Shown one piece after another: positions 10,302-20,740 of a stretch of 64,000 nucleotides of DNA (position 1 is its first letter; the number at the start of each line of letters is the position of its first letter). This stretch comes from Macrolepiota albuminosa (Eukaryota; Basidiomycota; Agaricomycetes; Agaricales; Agaricaceae). The stretch covers positions 2,402,947 to 2,466,946 of the forward strand of contig JAMWFC010000049.1 of NCBI GenBank assembly GCA_027475525.1, in the 5' to 3' direction. The notes beneath the pieces were generated by a model. It had not been told where the DNA came from, searched no databases, and saw only the letters and a list, made by a program, of their open reading frames with translations. Position numbers and translations under genes: made by a program.

Positions 10302-12023
10302 AGGACCCCTAATGCTAGGGCCCCAAACTGGAACCACCCTCGCCCTCCCCTCCCCTTGGCCAATCCCGGAAGTCCTCCCCCACTCTCTCTGGACTGTGCT
10401 CCCACCACACCTCCTTGGCCAACTGGTCCCAAGATGGGAGCTGCTCGCCTCATCCAGGACCTGCTCGAACCATGACCCCAGGGCCAGAACATTCCTCTGG
10501 CAGTGCGTGGCCACCATCCTCCCCAGCAGGTCCAGGCCCCGCTCCACCCCGAGGTTCCCCACCTTTGACTGTAGCCCTTCTTGCAGGGATGCGAATGCTG
10601 CATCAGCCCTGTCCAGGAGCAAGCGATGCTCCTGAGCCCAGCCTGGAGATGTCAGCATTGACCAGATTGGGAAGAGAGGAACACTTACTTAGTGAGGCCA
10701 TATGAGCAATCACCACGTCCCATTGCAAAACCTTGACCAATCCCAAGCTTAAGGGACCTCATTCTGGGAGCCCCACCCCCTGCTCCAGCCTGGCCCACAA
10801 GGCATCCAGCTGGGCCTCAGCTCCACCCTGGGCCACCCTTGCCTCCTCCAGCCTCCTGCCTTGCCTCCTCCTCACGCTCCTCCCACTCCTGCTTGGCCTG
10901 CTCCAAGCACTTCTGCAGGGCCCTCACCTCAATGCCCAATGACTGCCCAGATAGGGGAAAAAAGATTGCTGGGAGAGACGTGCTGGGGAGGCCAGGAACG
11001 GAGTCTCTGCAGGCAGATGTGCCCTTTTGGAAGGCCCTGGGGAGGGACTGGGCAACACCCACTGCTTCCTCTTATTGAGGTGCCCCCCACAACCTTCCTG
11101 CCCCTGGGTATCAGACTGAGTGCTCCAGCATGTAATCAACACCACAGGCTGGCCCTGGCCCCCCACCTAGACAACCCCCTTTTCTCCCGCCCCACTCTCT
11201 GGACCCCCTACAGGCACCTCCTCCAGGCCCTCTTCCGGCTCTGCCACTCTCATCCTCCAGGTCATGCCCTCCAGCAGCCACCCCTGCTCCTGCGAGACAC
11301 AGTAGGCCCTCCACAATACCAAGATGGAACACCTCTCATGATTGAGGCAGCACACCTCATACACGGATGTGTCCCTCTGGGTGGAGGGGCCCAGGGCCTT
11401 GAACAAACAGGACACAACATGGCAGACGCAATATAAGCACTAGAAATGATGTCAGTGGCAAATCAAAGGTACGAGGACACTTATCAGCCTGTTGCTGACA
11501 CACCACACATGGGGGGCTGGCCCCAGAGCCTCTCCAGAGCCCTCTTGAACACCTCCTGCAAAACACCCTCCCATGGGATCCTCTGGTCATCCAGGACTAC
11601 CAAAATTGCCTCTGTGGCCATGCCAGAGTGATGGAATCAAAGAGCCATGAGGCAAGGTTGCGGAGCAGGATGGGGACAAGGCGCACAGTGGGGACAAGGG
11701 GGGTGCATAGTTATCCATGCCAGAGCAGGCATGGGGCAACTAAGGACCCGCCTCTGGGGTGGGCTCAGGAATTAGCCTGGAAAGATTGGACCAACCCACC
11801 CTGGGAAGAGGCTTTAGGACAGGAATATTACATTGTTCTGGAAAAGGAAGGTCAGTTGTAACAAGCGGAATGATGCAAGGACACTCACATTGCTGATAAG
11901 CACTGCCATGTGCTCACAATCAAGCCGGTGCTGGTACCTCATATCCCAGGCCTCCCACGCAACCAGGGGAGTAACTTCATTGGTGGGCGGGGGTGTCAGG
12001 GAATGTGTCAGCATACGTAACAT
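10300..12023 (-). pseudogene. Antisense coiled-coil gene inside the chromovirus, between integrase and 3' LTR
   Basis: The region is GC-rich and coding-like on the minus strand, opposite to the element's pol. Fragments read in order from right to left. One is MTRGSHGRVFCRRCSRGLWR near 11590. A heptad-type block RALQKCLEQAKQEWEEREEE lies near 10920. A C-terminal block follows, with GLDLLGRMVATHCQRNVLAL near 10540 and WFEQVLDEASSSHLGTSW. Several frames are needed to follow it, so introns and/or frameshifts are present. Similar coiled-coil proteins antisense to gypsy elements are familiar from mushroom gene predictions; their role is unknown. Exact exons could not be fixed. Confidence 0.45.
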
Positions 12024-12153
12024 GGTTGAGTTTGATGGTCAAAAATTTTCTTTTCGATACATGTCAGGACATGTGCTGGATCCCATGCTTGGGCCCTGGC
12101 CTGGGCCGCTGGCTACGTGCACCTTGGAGGATCTTGGCACTGAGGGGGGGGGG

Positions 12154-12938
12154 TGATGTCACAACTCCTCCCCTCCAGGACTACCCCAGGACACCCCTGG
12201 AACCCCATCCAGAACTCTCTCTCTGACCCTACAAATGCGCCCTGCCATCATGACTATTGACGCCGCCATCACACGCATCAAAGACCACCATTATCCAGCA
12301 CCTCTGGCAACCCTGCATCATGGATCCCAGGATCAACCACCATCAAACCATGATCAGCAATTGGATCACACTACTCGCCTCCAGGCCATCACGCATTGTG
12401 CATCACGACTCCCTCTGTGACAATTGATCACATGCCCCACATGCACAATCCCGGTATACAGTCCCCCTCCCACTACTCAATGCCTCCCAGAACTTGTCCC
12501 AGACACCCTGAAACCTCAGAAACCCAGACCTAGCCCCATAGTACTTATAGCGTAGTTCCCCATTATATTCGCAAGTCTTGATATTACATTTGATTGTTTG
12601 TGTGCCCTTTGATTGACTGGTATGCACTGACTGGTATGCTTTGACTGGCACACTCAACTTGTTCACATGCTCTTAAGATTGGTACACACTTTGCGACTTA
12701 AACCTCACTAACTGGGTCTTGTCCTAGAACCTCCGGTCCTCAACTCAACTTCACTCTCTCGATCCTTTCAACTTCATCCGATTCCTGGACTAAGTCCCCT
12801 ATCCCAGAAATCTCCTCATTCACGTCTTGAACTCCGGAGCTTAGTCTGAAGTTCCAGACACCCAAATATCTGTGGATCAAGTCCGCCTCATAAGGGTGTT
12901 GCTTTCCTGGAAAGCCCTCAATTCAGCGGAACCTGACA
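12154..12938 (+). mobile_element. 3' LTR of the chromovirus, with polypurine tract
   Basis: A purine run ending in ten or more G (about 12141-12153) directly precedes TGATGTCACAACTCC, as expected for a polypurine tract next to a 3' LTR. The LTR ends at about 12938 with GGAACCTGACA, giving TG...CA ends and about 785 bp. No second LTR copy is present, because the element is 5'-truncated. Confidence 0.65.
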
Positions 12939-15149
12939 GCACCAATTCAACAGTTTGTTAGGTTAAATCCTGTGTATTCTCCTATCCTTTTTAAATATGC
13001 ACTCTGATGCAATACAGATACAGAGCTGGAGAATAGACAACTACTACAACACCTGTTTTGTCTTTGCAGCTTGTAGTATGTATAGGACAAGCAGAATAAG
13101 TGGATCAATAAATCAGAGGTTTTTGCTGCTGTGGAAGTTGGAATGAGTCATGCTGCCTTTGTAAAACAACTGTATTTCTAATACATTTTCAGTTGTCAGG
13201 TGGGTTGCTAATTAAAAAGTCATTAATGTAATTCCAAATGTCAGGTAGTTCCATTGCATCAAATGTTTGTTCCAAGAGTAAGGACAAGCAGCTGCATGCA
13301 TCTTGCAAGTATTCAGCTAAAGAATCAAATCTTTCTTCTTCTTCAATCTTGCTTTTGAGTTGTTGAAGAAATTTAATTAAAAAAGGACAAAAAACATGTG
13401 ATCGGCCAATCTTCATCTCGTTTGGTGTGCTCCAAGTTAGATCTAGCAATACTCCTGCTCCAAACTGAAATATAAAATGTAGTAATCAAGGCAAGGCTAA
13501 GAGATAAATATAATAAAAATCTGAACCGTTTTATATAGTTAAACAATGTAGTTGCAAGTTGTTGTCTTGCATTGATAAGCTTTACTGAATGCTTTTCTCA
13601 TTGTTTTCCAGCGAGATTCCTGCTTGTTTACTTGTTTACTGGAGTTTGAAATTGCATCTTGTTAATTTCTTCTTGACAAAGATAATTGAATGTGCCATTC
13701 AAGTAATCCAATTTGTCTTGCTAGGCAAGTTCCTGCCAGGCTAGCTGAAACTTGAGTATGTGAATCATTCAAAACACAAAGCAGATAAATAAGACAAGAT
13801 TTTCTCTTTGAGGAATTTTGATGCAAAAACTTTAAACTTGATTAATAATTAATGCAGAAGCTAGTGTTATGTTTTTTTACCTCTTCTCATCTAAAGAGTG
13901 CATAATTGGCATTTTCCTCAGCATCAATCTCTTTAGCAAATCCAACTATGATTTTCTATTGTGGCATATTATTCATAGCATCTTTCAATAACTTTCAATA
14001 ATAATTTCTGCCAAAGAATCAGTCAAATATTTGAATATATGCATATATTAATTAGTGTTATTAGTGAGTCGACTGTGCTTAGATAATAACCAACCAAAAG
14101 ATGAGCAAGTGCATTATCTTCTTGCTTAGAAAAAGTCATCTTCTTAGGCCAAATCAAATTTGCAGTGAGACTTTCAATGCTAAAGCAAGAGCTAAATAAA
14201 TCAGGCCAGATATTGCCAAGTCTATAATCAACCACCTGCCAATAGTCGAAATATCAACTGCTAATTCATCTAGTAATAACTTACTTTCTCATTTTTATGA
14301 ACAGTTTCACCATTGTTTGAATCTTCCCCATCAGAATTGAACTCTGCAGAATAATGTGATTCCAAAGTAATATCCAAGAGATTCTCTATGCATAAAGTAT
14401 AGCTATATGCATATCAAATATTCAGAAACACTTACCTCTACTTATTTCTCCACTATCTTCTAGTTCACCATTCACAAACTCTTCAGAGACTATAGCCAAA
14501 AGAGAAATCTAAGATTCTATTTGACCAATAAACTTGTGAGCCAACTTCAAAGTATTTGCAAATTCTACTTGGCTGGGAGGAGTTGTAGGTCAATCTAGAG
14601 GTTCAAGACCACCAACAGCAGCAAGAGAAACTTGAAAAGAGTGCAAGATTTCTTTGTGTTCAGTATTAAGATAGTAGGACATTGATAAGAATTGTCACCC
14701 AAAACAATAAATACTTGAATAAATAAAGTGGGCAATAATTTTACTGCAACTAAATGTGCATATATGCTGTCTATTTGACTCTAAAAAAACTTGAAAAAAA
14801 AATCCAATAAAGCTAGTAATTTATATATTGCTTATAATATCACAAATAGTGTGTGACAAGAAGCACCTGTCATGCAATTTTGAATCATGCTTCTTAACTT
14901 TCATGGTCTGCCCTACAACTGTTTAGTAAGAGAGACTTTTGCTTATTGCTTACTTGTACTAATACTATCTTTAGTGCAATATGTCCTGTTTGCTCTCAAC
15001 TTTTTGACAATCAAAAGTAATTACTCTTACATATGCCTGTGCATAATGATCAAGTCAAGATTGCATTCAATGCATTAGGTGCATAAGTATAATCTATAGT
15101 AGCTCAAGCTTCTTCTTACATTTTCAAAGGCTGAGTTTTTATTATTAAT
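12939..15149. other. AT-rich decayed sequence with minus-strand coding remnants
   Basis: Two minus-strand open pieces, 13449-13189 (helical, with LLLEQTFDAMELPDIWNYI) and 14235-14023 (LIWPKKMTFSKQEDNALAHL), look like fragments of one decayed protein, possibly a transposase. I do not recognise a family. The rest is AT-rich with many stops. No RNA gene is seen. Confidence 0.3.
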
Positions 15150-16158
15150 ATGGATAAAGCAGAACTGGACTTTTGTTGTCTTTTATTTGACTGCTTATTT
15201 CAAGAAGTTAGAGAACTTTATATCCATTTTTGCTCGACACATCAACAAGTAAGTTTTTCTTTATATGAAATCTTCTGGCTATTTTTAATATTCTTTTTGA
15301 TAAAGCAATATGATATTTTGCTTAGCCCACTGCCACCTGCAAATTCACCAGTTTATCTAGACCAACTTCCAGTTCATAATTGCAACTGTTTTCCTATTCC
15401 TGCTATGCCTTCTAGTTCTAGTGACCTCATATCTTCATCTATCACTATATCTTCAAAGTCCATCCTTGAAAAGCGCAAGCAACCTGGATCTTTGGTGTAC
15501 TCTGCTCCATCTACTTCTTCAAGAAAGCTCCAAACAGGCAATGACAGTGATCTTTTTCAGAATTTGCCAACTCTCTACTTGATGCATTCACTTTCTTTAA
15601 TTCAATTTGAATTGAAATCCTGTCAACTGCTGTCTCCTACTCCTGTGTCTTCTACTTCAAATACCATGTTTGGCAAATCAATCAGTGAGATTACAAATTT
15701 TTACTTATTTCTCCAACTTATTGTTATTTCAAGCTTCTCAGCCCTCTAATTCTAGCAGCCTTGCTGTTTCTTCCTTGAATATACCTTCAGCTGTTCTTCT
15801 ATCAAATTACTCAAACTATCAAGAATTTAAAGAATACATGCAAATTGGAGTTGAACTCATAGACAATTTTTGCATTGCACGCACTGTTCTTCAAATTTCT
15901 GATGGTGACTTGAAACATTTGCTTTATAAATGCTCATTGCCTATTCAAGGTGAAGAAGCATTATATACTCACTACAACAAATTTTTTTGGCAAAGTTTGC
16001 AAACCAAATCTGGTATCTGGGCTTGTTATTCTTGCTGGTGTCCTCAGCATTTTGAGATTTTTGGTGAGGCATTGCATATTTTGTCTGGCATTGTGATGCA
16101 CTTTTTAAACTTGTTATCAACTTTTTACAGCTTCAACCTGGTGATCTTTCTGACCTGA
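15150..16158 (+). other. Unrecognised coding-like remnant, Ser/Pro-rich then Cys/Trp-containing
   Basis: Two overlapping plus-strand open frames (15150-15749 and 15670-16158) together read as a Ser/Thr/Pro-rich stretch followed by FKEYMQIGVELIDNFCIART and a block with two CW motifs (WACYSCWCPQHFEIFGEAL). An intron or frameshift links them near 15670-15735. I do not recognise the family, and there is no clear start or stop. It may be the C-terminal part of a transposon-borne gene. Confidence 0.3.
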
Positions 16159-17440
16159 TATAGCTACAAAATATGGTTATTGAAGTGTGGTCCTTTTCTG
16201 ATGAATCTTGAAGTTTCAAACCTTTCAATGATTGTTTATGCATACTTTTGCCTCCGCAAAGATGATCAGCTTCCTAGTGGTCCACTTCAACTAAGAGGCA
16301 AGTCACTCATATAATCTTGAGAAAGATAATACTTATTTGATCACTTCCAGATATTGATGGTTTCAAAAATTCTTAGTGTTTTTTTTTTGCAGCAAATAAT
16401 GAATAAGATTAATGCAGTTAACAAATTGTACTCAGTCAAATATTAAATCCCTGTGCATGAAAGTACTTTTTACATCACGTGTATAATTTTTCTGCGATTC
16501 ATTCATCACTCACACCTTGTCTTCTCATTCACCGGCTCCGACAACAGCCACCTCAGATCAAGGCAATCTTAGGTGAACAGCGCCAGGAACTTTTTCTCTC
16601 AATATTCAAAGGCCTCATCTAAGACTCTTATGTCATTGCCTAGAGAGTTCTTGAAATATGCTGCTGGGCGAGACTGTGGTTGGATTCCAAAGTCAAAAGA
16701 CATTACAAATCAATATGTTTAACAAAACCACCATTTCACAAATAAGCTTATTGGTCGGTGCACAAGACTTTCACTTATCTCAAGTTGTAGCTTTTTAAAC
16801 TCTGCAATTGCAATTGCAATGTCGGTGAGGATAACAACTCGAACCACATTAGCAAATGTCTTGAAGACCCTCAAGATCAACGAGGACCTCTGTCAGCAAG
16901 AGCTTGCTCTCAGAATTCTGTCTGTATGCTCAGAACTTGTAGCAGAGTATATTGTTTACATCCTGTCTTGGAACTTCAATAATGTTTGTTCAGGTATTGG
17001 TCAGGAGCAGCCCTCAACCCCAGTGAGAACTGGGTCTGGACTCAGTGGGAAATATCCAAATTTTTCGGCTTCTGTCAGGTTTTTATCTCGACCAGCTGTG
17101 ACGGGAAATTGTCCATGGATTCAGAAAAATTTCTGGTGTTCTACAAAAGGCAATGTAACTGTGAGTACTAATTATCTGGGTTAATCCCATCTGAATTTGT
17201 CTGGTCCAAATTCTACAGATCATGTATTTTTAATACTACTATACAATAATCTGGTGCTATTTGAATACAACCATATCCATCTGTTACCGTACATACTAGA
17301 GAATCCTATGCTGTCCAAGTCATACCGAATCAATCTGATCTGATGATAGACGCTGTGAGAAATAGATCAACAAGTTGAAAGAGTATAATAGCATGGCACA
17401 TACTTCAAATTGACTTCGAAGTTCAATCAAGTGCTGTTCA
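16159..17440. other. Unassigned; weak plus-strand coding remnants
   Basis: A stretch near 16555-16625 reads PPQIKAILGEQRQELFLSIF, and one near 16986-17160 reads SENWVWTQWEISKFFGF. Both are short and interrupted by stops. No family is recognised and no structural RNA is seen. Confidence 0.25.
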
Positions 17441-17711
17441 TGCTGTTTGTGCTGTTTGACGCAGCGTAAGCTTCAGTTTGAGTTATGTTTTTCTTAGCCT
17501 TTGTTTGCTCTCTTGCAAGATCCTGGTACTTCTACCGATAGAACATATGTAAGAGAACATTAAGAAGATTGATAAAATTTACCTTTCTTGTTTCAACATC
17601 ACGTACTTTCCACACAGCAGTGAGCTCAGCTTTGGTGGCATTGGGATGTGTCATGAGATAATCGGCACCATAGATATTTCTATTATTATAATATTAGTAG
17701 GCCAATTACAC
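17441..17711 (-). pseudogene. Distal segment of the interrupted minus-strand gene (HMG-like block)
   Basis: After an apparent acceptor (ataatag, near 17680) the minus strand reads IYGADYLMTHPNATKAELTA, then WKVRDVETRK. An intron with GTAAAT...GGTAG ends follows, and then KYQDLAREQTKAKK. The 'ATKAE...W...' pattern resembles the HMG-box-like blocks of transposon-associated mushroom proteins; this is a family-level guess. It continues the gene whose upstream segments lie at 18642-19508 and 31883-32841. The solo LTR at 17712-18641 separates it from the next segment. Confidence 0.4.
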
Positions 17712-18641
17712 TGATAGGACCCCATACAGAATCAGCGCATCAACAGCAGGCGACGGCAATACGGCACAGGCTCAGGATACCTTAGCACGCACTAATTAAC
17801 CAATTTTGGCAATATTTGACGGCCGCACATGGCAAAAAGCAGATCCAATCAGTGATAGCGCTGATGGCAGACAGAATGACAACTGACAGATGGCATCAGT
17901 CACTAACAACAGCGCTTAGGGAGAAGCCTGATAATCTATCAAAAACTGACAGACAGCTTGGCATTTGACCTTGGCGTCTGACACCGCTTAGCGCCTCGAT
18001 CTGGCACCTGACATCACTTAGGTGTTCTGACAGACAGAAGGGTGATGGATTGATAGTTTAGCGTCGCGATTTGCCTGGGGCCGCTAAGGGTCTTGAATAG
18101 ATGGTAGGGATCTGAAACCATTGGAGCTACCCCTATAAAACTTTCTAGTTTACCGCACTTTGGCATTATTGGTCACTGGCAATGGTGAACTTATTGTAGT
18201 ATAAAAGTACTTACCGACTTGTACATACACCATTGAACCAGAGAACAGAGTTTCCTGCTCCCCTTACTTCGGTCTCCCTTATGCTCAAGACCTCATTTAC
18301 GGTCGGCAACATCAAACTCATCGGCAGTTGCAGACTATCGCTAGCCTTCAAACTATTTGTGCCTTGCAGCTACGGCAGGCATTAACAATGCTTAGACCTC
18401 GCTAAGCTTACCATGTTCTTGCTGTTGACATTGCTGTGTTCACTTACCGCTTCTTTCTTAGGCACTTTACCTTAGCGCTTGGCACTTGCCGACCTCTTTA
18501 CTGACTTTATCCCAATTTCACAGGCGCGTTCTCTGGGACCTGCCCGGAACTCCCAAATCACTTTTAGCATGCCCAACGCAAGCTTTTGGTATGGTAACAC
18601 TATTGTTATATTTGTTACTGACCGAACTCTGGGCATCATCA
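17712..18641 (+). mobile_element. Solo LTR of the Ty3/gypsy family, plus orientation
   Basis: 930 bp with ends TGATAGGACCCC and GGGCATCATCA. It is the reverse-oriented relative of the LTR at 19509-20571, with a TATAAAAG box at 18200-18207. Four bases on either side (ACAC, ATGC) do not match, so the target duplication is lost or the LTR was left by a rearrangement. It lies inside the minus-strand gene described at 18642-19508. Confidence 0.8.
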
Positions 18642-19508
18642 ATGCAGAGTGCAATGAGTACAGACCAAGCAGATATTACACCATCTTTTACTTGGAGTGG
18701 CTTTGAAGTTGTTTTTTTTGAGACACTGAGCTGACTTGGAGATGTTTCGGCAATCATAATGGTTGGCAGAGGAATAACAACATTTTCCCTAGTCAAAAAG
18801 ATGAGCGGAGCTATTGCAAATAGAAACAAGACTTGCATTGGATTTAGGACCCGACATACTGCTGTGTGGTAGGATTAAGATGGGGCTGAATTTGCTGCAA
18901 TGGGTAAATTATTCTTGTTTGCTGTTGCAGAGGATTCAGATGAATTTCTAGTTGAGGATGCATGCAGCGTAATGAAAATCCAAGGTGCATTAAAGATCAG
19001 AGGATCTTGAGGGGCTGGTGGAGCTGAATCTGATGTGACAGGGTTGAGGGTTGCAGAGGAAGTGATAGTTATTGAAGAATCTTGACCATTGTGTGTGGCT
19101 GGGAGATTTGACTGCTGAAAGGCAGGAGTAGGCCTGGAAGGTTGAGCTAGATCCTGAGAAGCAGACATGTTTGAAGTATTGAGCACAGAGGGGGTTGGTG
19201 TCGTTCCTGATGAAATAATACTTGTCTCGAGAGCTGGTGTTATGACCACAGCATCAGGATTTGTTGATGACGAAAGGGCATCTGGCATGTCGACTTGCTG
19301 AACTTCTGTAAGAGATCAAAATAGAAACTCACCATTGTCCTCTTTATTATCATCAATTTCAAATACTGGCACTCCAAAAGGTGGAGAGGAAAGGCAATTG
19401 CGCTTTTTGGGCCTAGCAAAGTTGCAGTCTTTAGATTTAATGTACTGTTGTTGTCATCTGTAAAGATGAAACAATTACTCGTCAGAAATGATAGTAGTTG
19501 ATACAGTG
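18642..19508 (-). pseudogene. Middle segment of the interrupted minus-strand gene, Ser/Pro-rich with Cys cluster
   Basis: Reading leftward from the gypsy 3' LTR: the end of an intron (acceptor near 19459), a basic block (ARPKKRNCLSSPPFGVPVF), a candidate 27-nt intron (GTGAGT...TTACAG), and a long Ser/Thr/Pro-rich stretch from MPDALSSST (19288) to about 18875. Then, in another frame, comes a block with cysteines spaced CxxCxxCxxC (WCNICLVCTHCTL) just before the solo LTR. The segment is low-complexity and probably disordered, with nuclear character from the basic block. It is disabled by flanking insertions and by stops. Confidence 0.4.
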
Positions 19509-20571
19509 ATGATGCCCAAAGTTTAGTCAATAACAAATATAACTTTAGTGTTACCATACCAAGAGCTTGCGTTGGGCTCACTAAAAGTGATGTGAGGAGT
19601 CCTGGGCAGGTCCCAGAGAACACACCTATGAAAATAAAGTAAAGTCGGTAAGGGGGTTGGCAAGTGTCAAGTGCTAAGGTAAAGCGCCTAAGAAAGAAAC
19701 GGTAAGTAAACACAGCAATGTCAACGGCAAGAACACGGTAAGCTTAGTGAGGTCTAAGCGTCATTAATGCCTGCTGTAGCTGCGAGGCACGAAAGTGTCA
19801 AGCGCTAAGGTAAAGCGCCTAAGAAAGAAACGGTAAGTAAACACGGCAATGTCAACGGCAACAACACAGTAAGCTTAGCGAGGTCTAAGCGTTGTTAATG
19901 CCTGCCGTAGCTGCGAGGTGCGAATAGTTCAAAGGCTAGCAAAAGTCTGCAACTGCCGACAAATTCGACGTTGCCAACTGTAAATGAGGTCTTGAGCGTA
20001 AGGGAGACTGAAGTAAGGGGAGCAGGAAACTGTTCTCTCTGGTTCAATCTTGTATGTACAAGTTGGTAAGTACTTTTATACTACAATGAGTTCACCGTTG
20101 CCAGTGACCAATAATGCCAAAGTGCGGTAAACTAGAAAATTTTATAGGGGTAGCTCCAATGGTTTCAGATCCCTACCGTCCATTCAAGACTCTTAGCAAC
20201 GTCAGGCGGCAGATCGCGACGCTAAACCATCAATCCATCACCCTTCTGTCTGTCAGAACACCTAAGCGATGTCAGGCGCCAGATTGAGGCGCTAATCGGT
20301 GTCAGACGCCAAAGTCAAACGCCAAGCTGCCCATCAGTTTTTGATAGATCATCAGGCTTCTCTCTAAGCGCTGTCGTCAGTGACTGATGCCATCTGTCAG
20401 TTGTTATTCTTGCTGCCATCGGCGCTATCAGTGATTGGATCTGCTTCTTGCCATGCGCGGCCATCAAATATCGCCAAAATTGGTTAATTAGCGCGCGCTA
20501 AGGTATCCTGAGCTGGTGCCGCATTGCTGTAGCCTGCCGTTGATGCGCTGATCCTGTATGGGGTCCTATCA
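19509..20571 (-). repeat. 3' LTR of the Ty3/gypsy element
   Basis: 1063 bp, longer than the 930-bp solo LTR because of an internal 131-bp tandem duplication. The minus-strand TATA box (TATAAAAG) is at 20073-20080. Plus-strand flanks are ACAG on the left and the polypurine tract on the right. Confidence 0.85.
19664..19925. repeat. 131-bp tandem duplication inside the 3' LTR
   Basis: 19664-19794 and 19795-19925 are near-identical, each starting gtgtcaag(t/c)gctaagg. The 5' LTR and the solo LTR have one copy. As the two LTRs of a new insertion should match, the extra copy arose after insertion or by later exchange. Confidence 0.8.
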
Positions 20572-20583
20572 TCTCTCCCCAAC
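20572..20583 (-). promoter_or_regulatory. Polypurine tract of the Ty3/gypsy element
   Basis: On the minus strand GTTGGGGAGAGA lies immediately before the 3' LTR start TGATAGG, which is the position and composition of the plus-strand primer used in reverse transcription. Confidence 0.75.
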
Positions 20584-20740
20584 TGAAAAATTGACTGTCC
20601 TCAGTCACCAAATAAGGCTACCATTACCGCTTTTGTGACAAGTGGTCCGTGCATTCTTGAGATTTTGTTTATAGTCCTGGCACATGGGTGTGGACTTTGT
20701 TTCTTCTCCCCATCTTTACCTGGTGCTCAATAAAAATAAA

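Noticed and set aside
10196..10658. Open frames with long poly-Phe on the minus strand
   Set aside because: The poly-Phe comes from the 36-nt A homopolymer read in antisense; only the part left of it in the protein (right in the DNA) looks coding.
17712..20571. The two inverted gypsy LTRs as ends of one small composite element
   Set aside because: They are in opposite orientation, their outer flanks do not duplicate, and the right one is the 3' LTR of the large element with its own ACAG flanks and polypurine tract.
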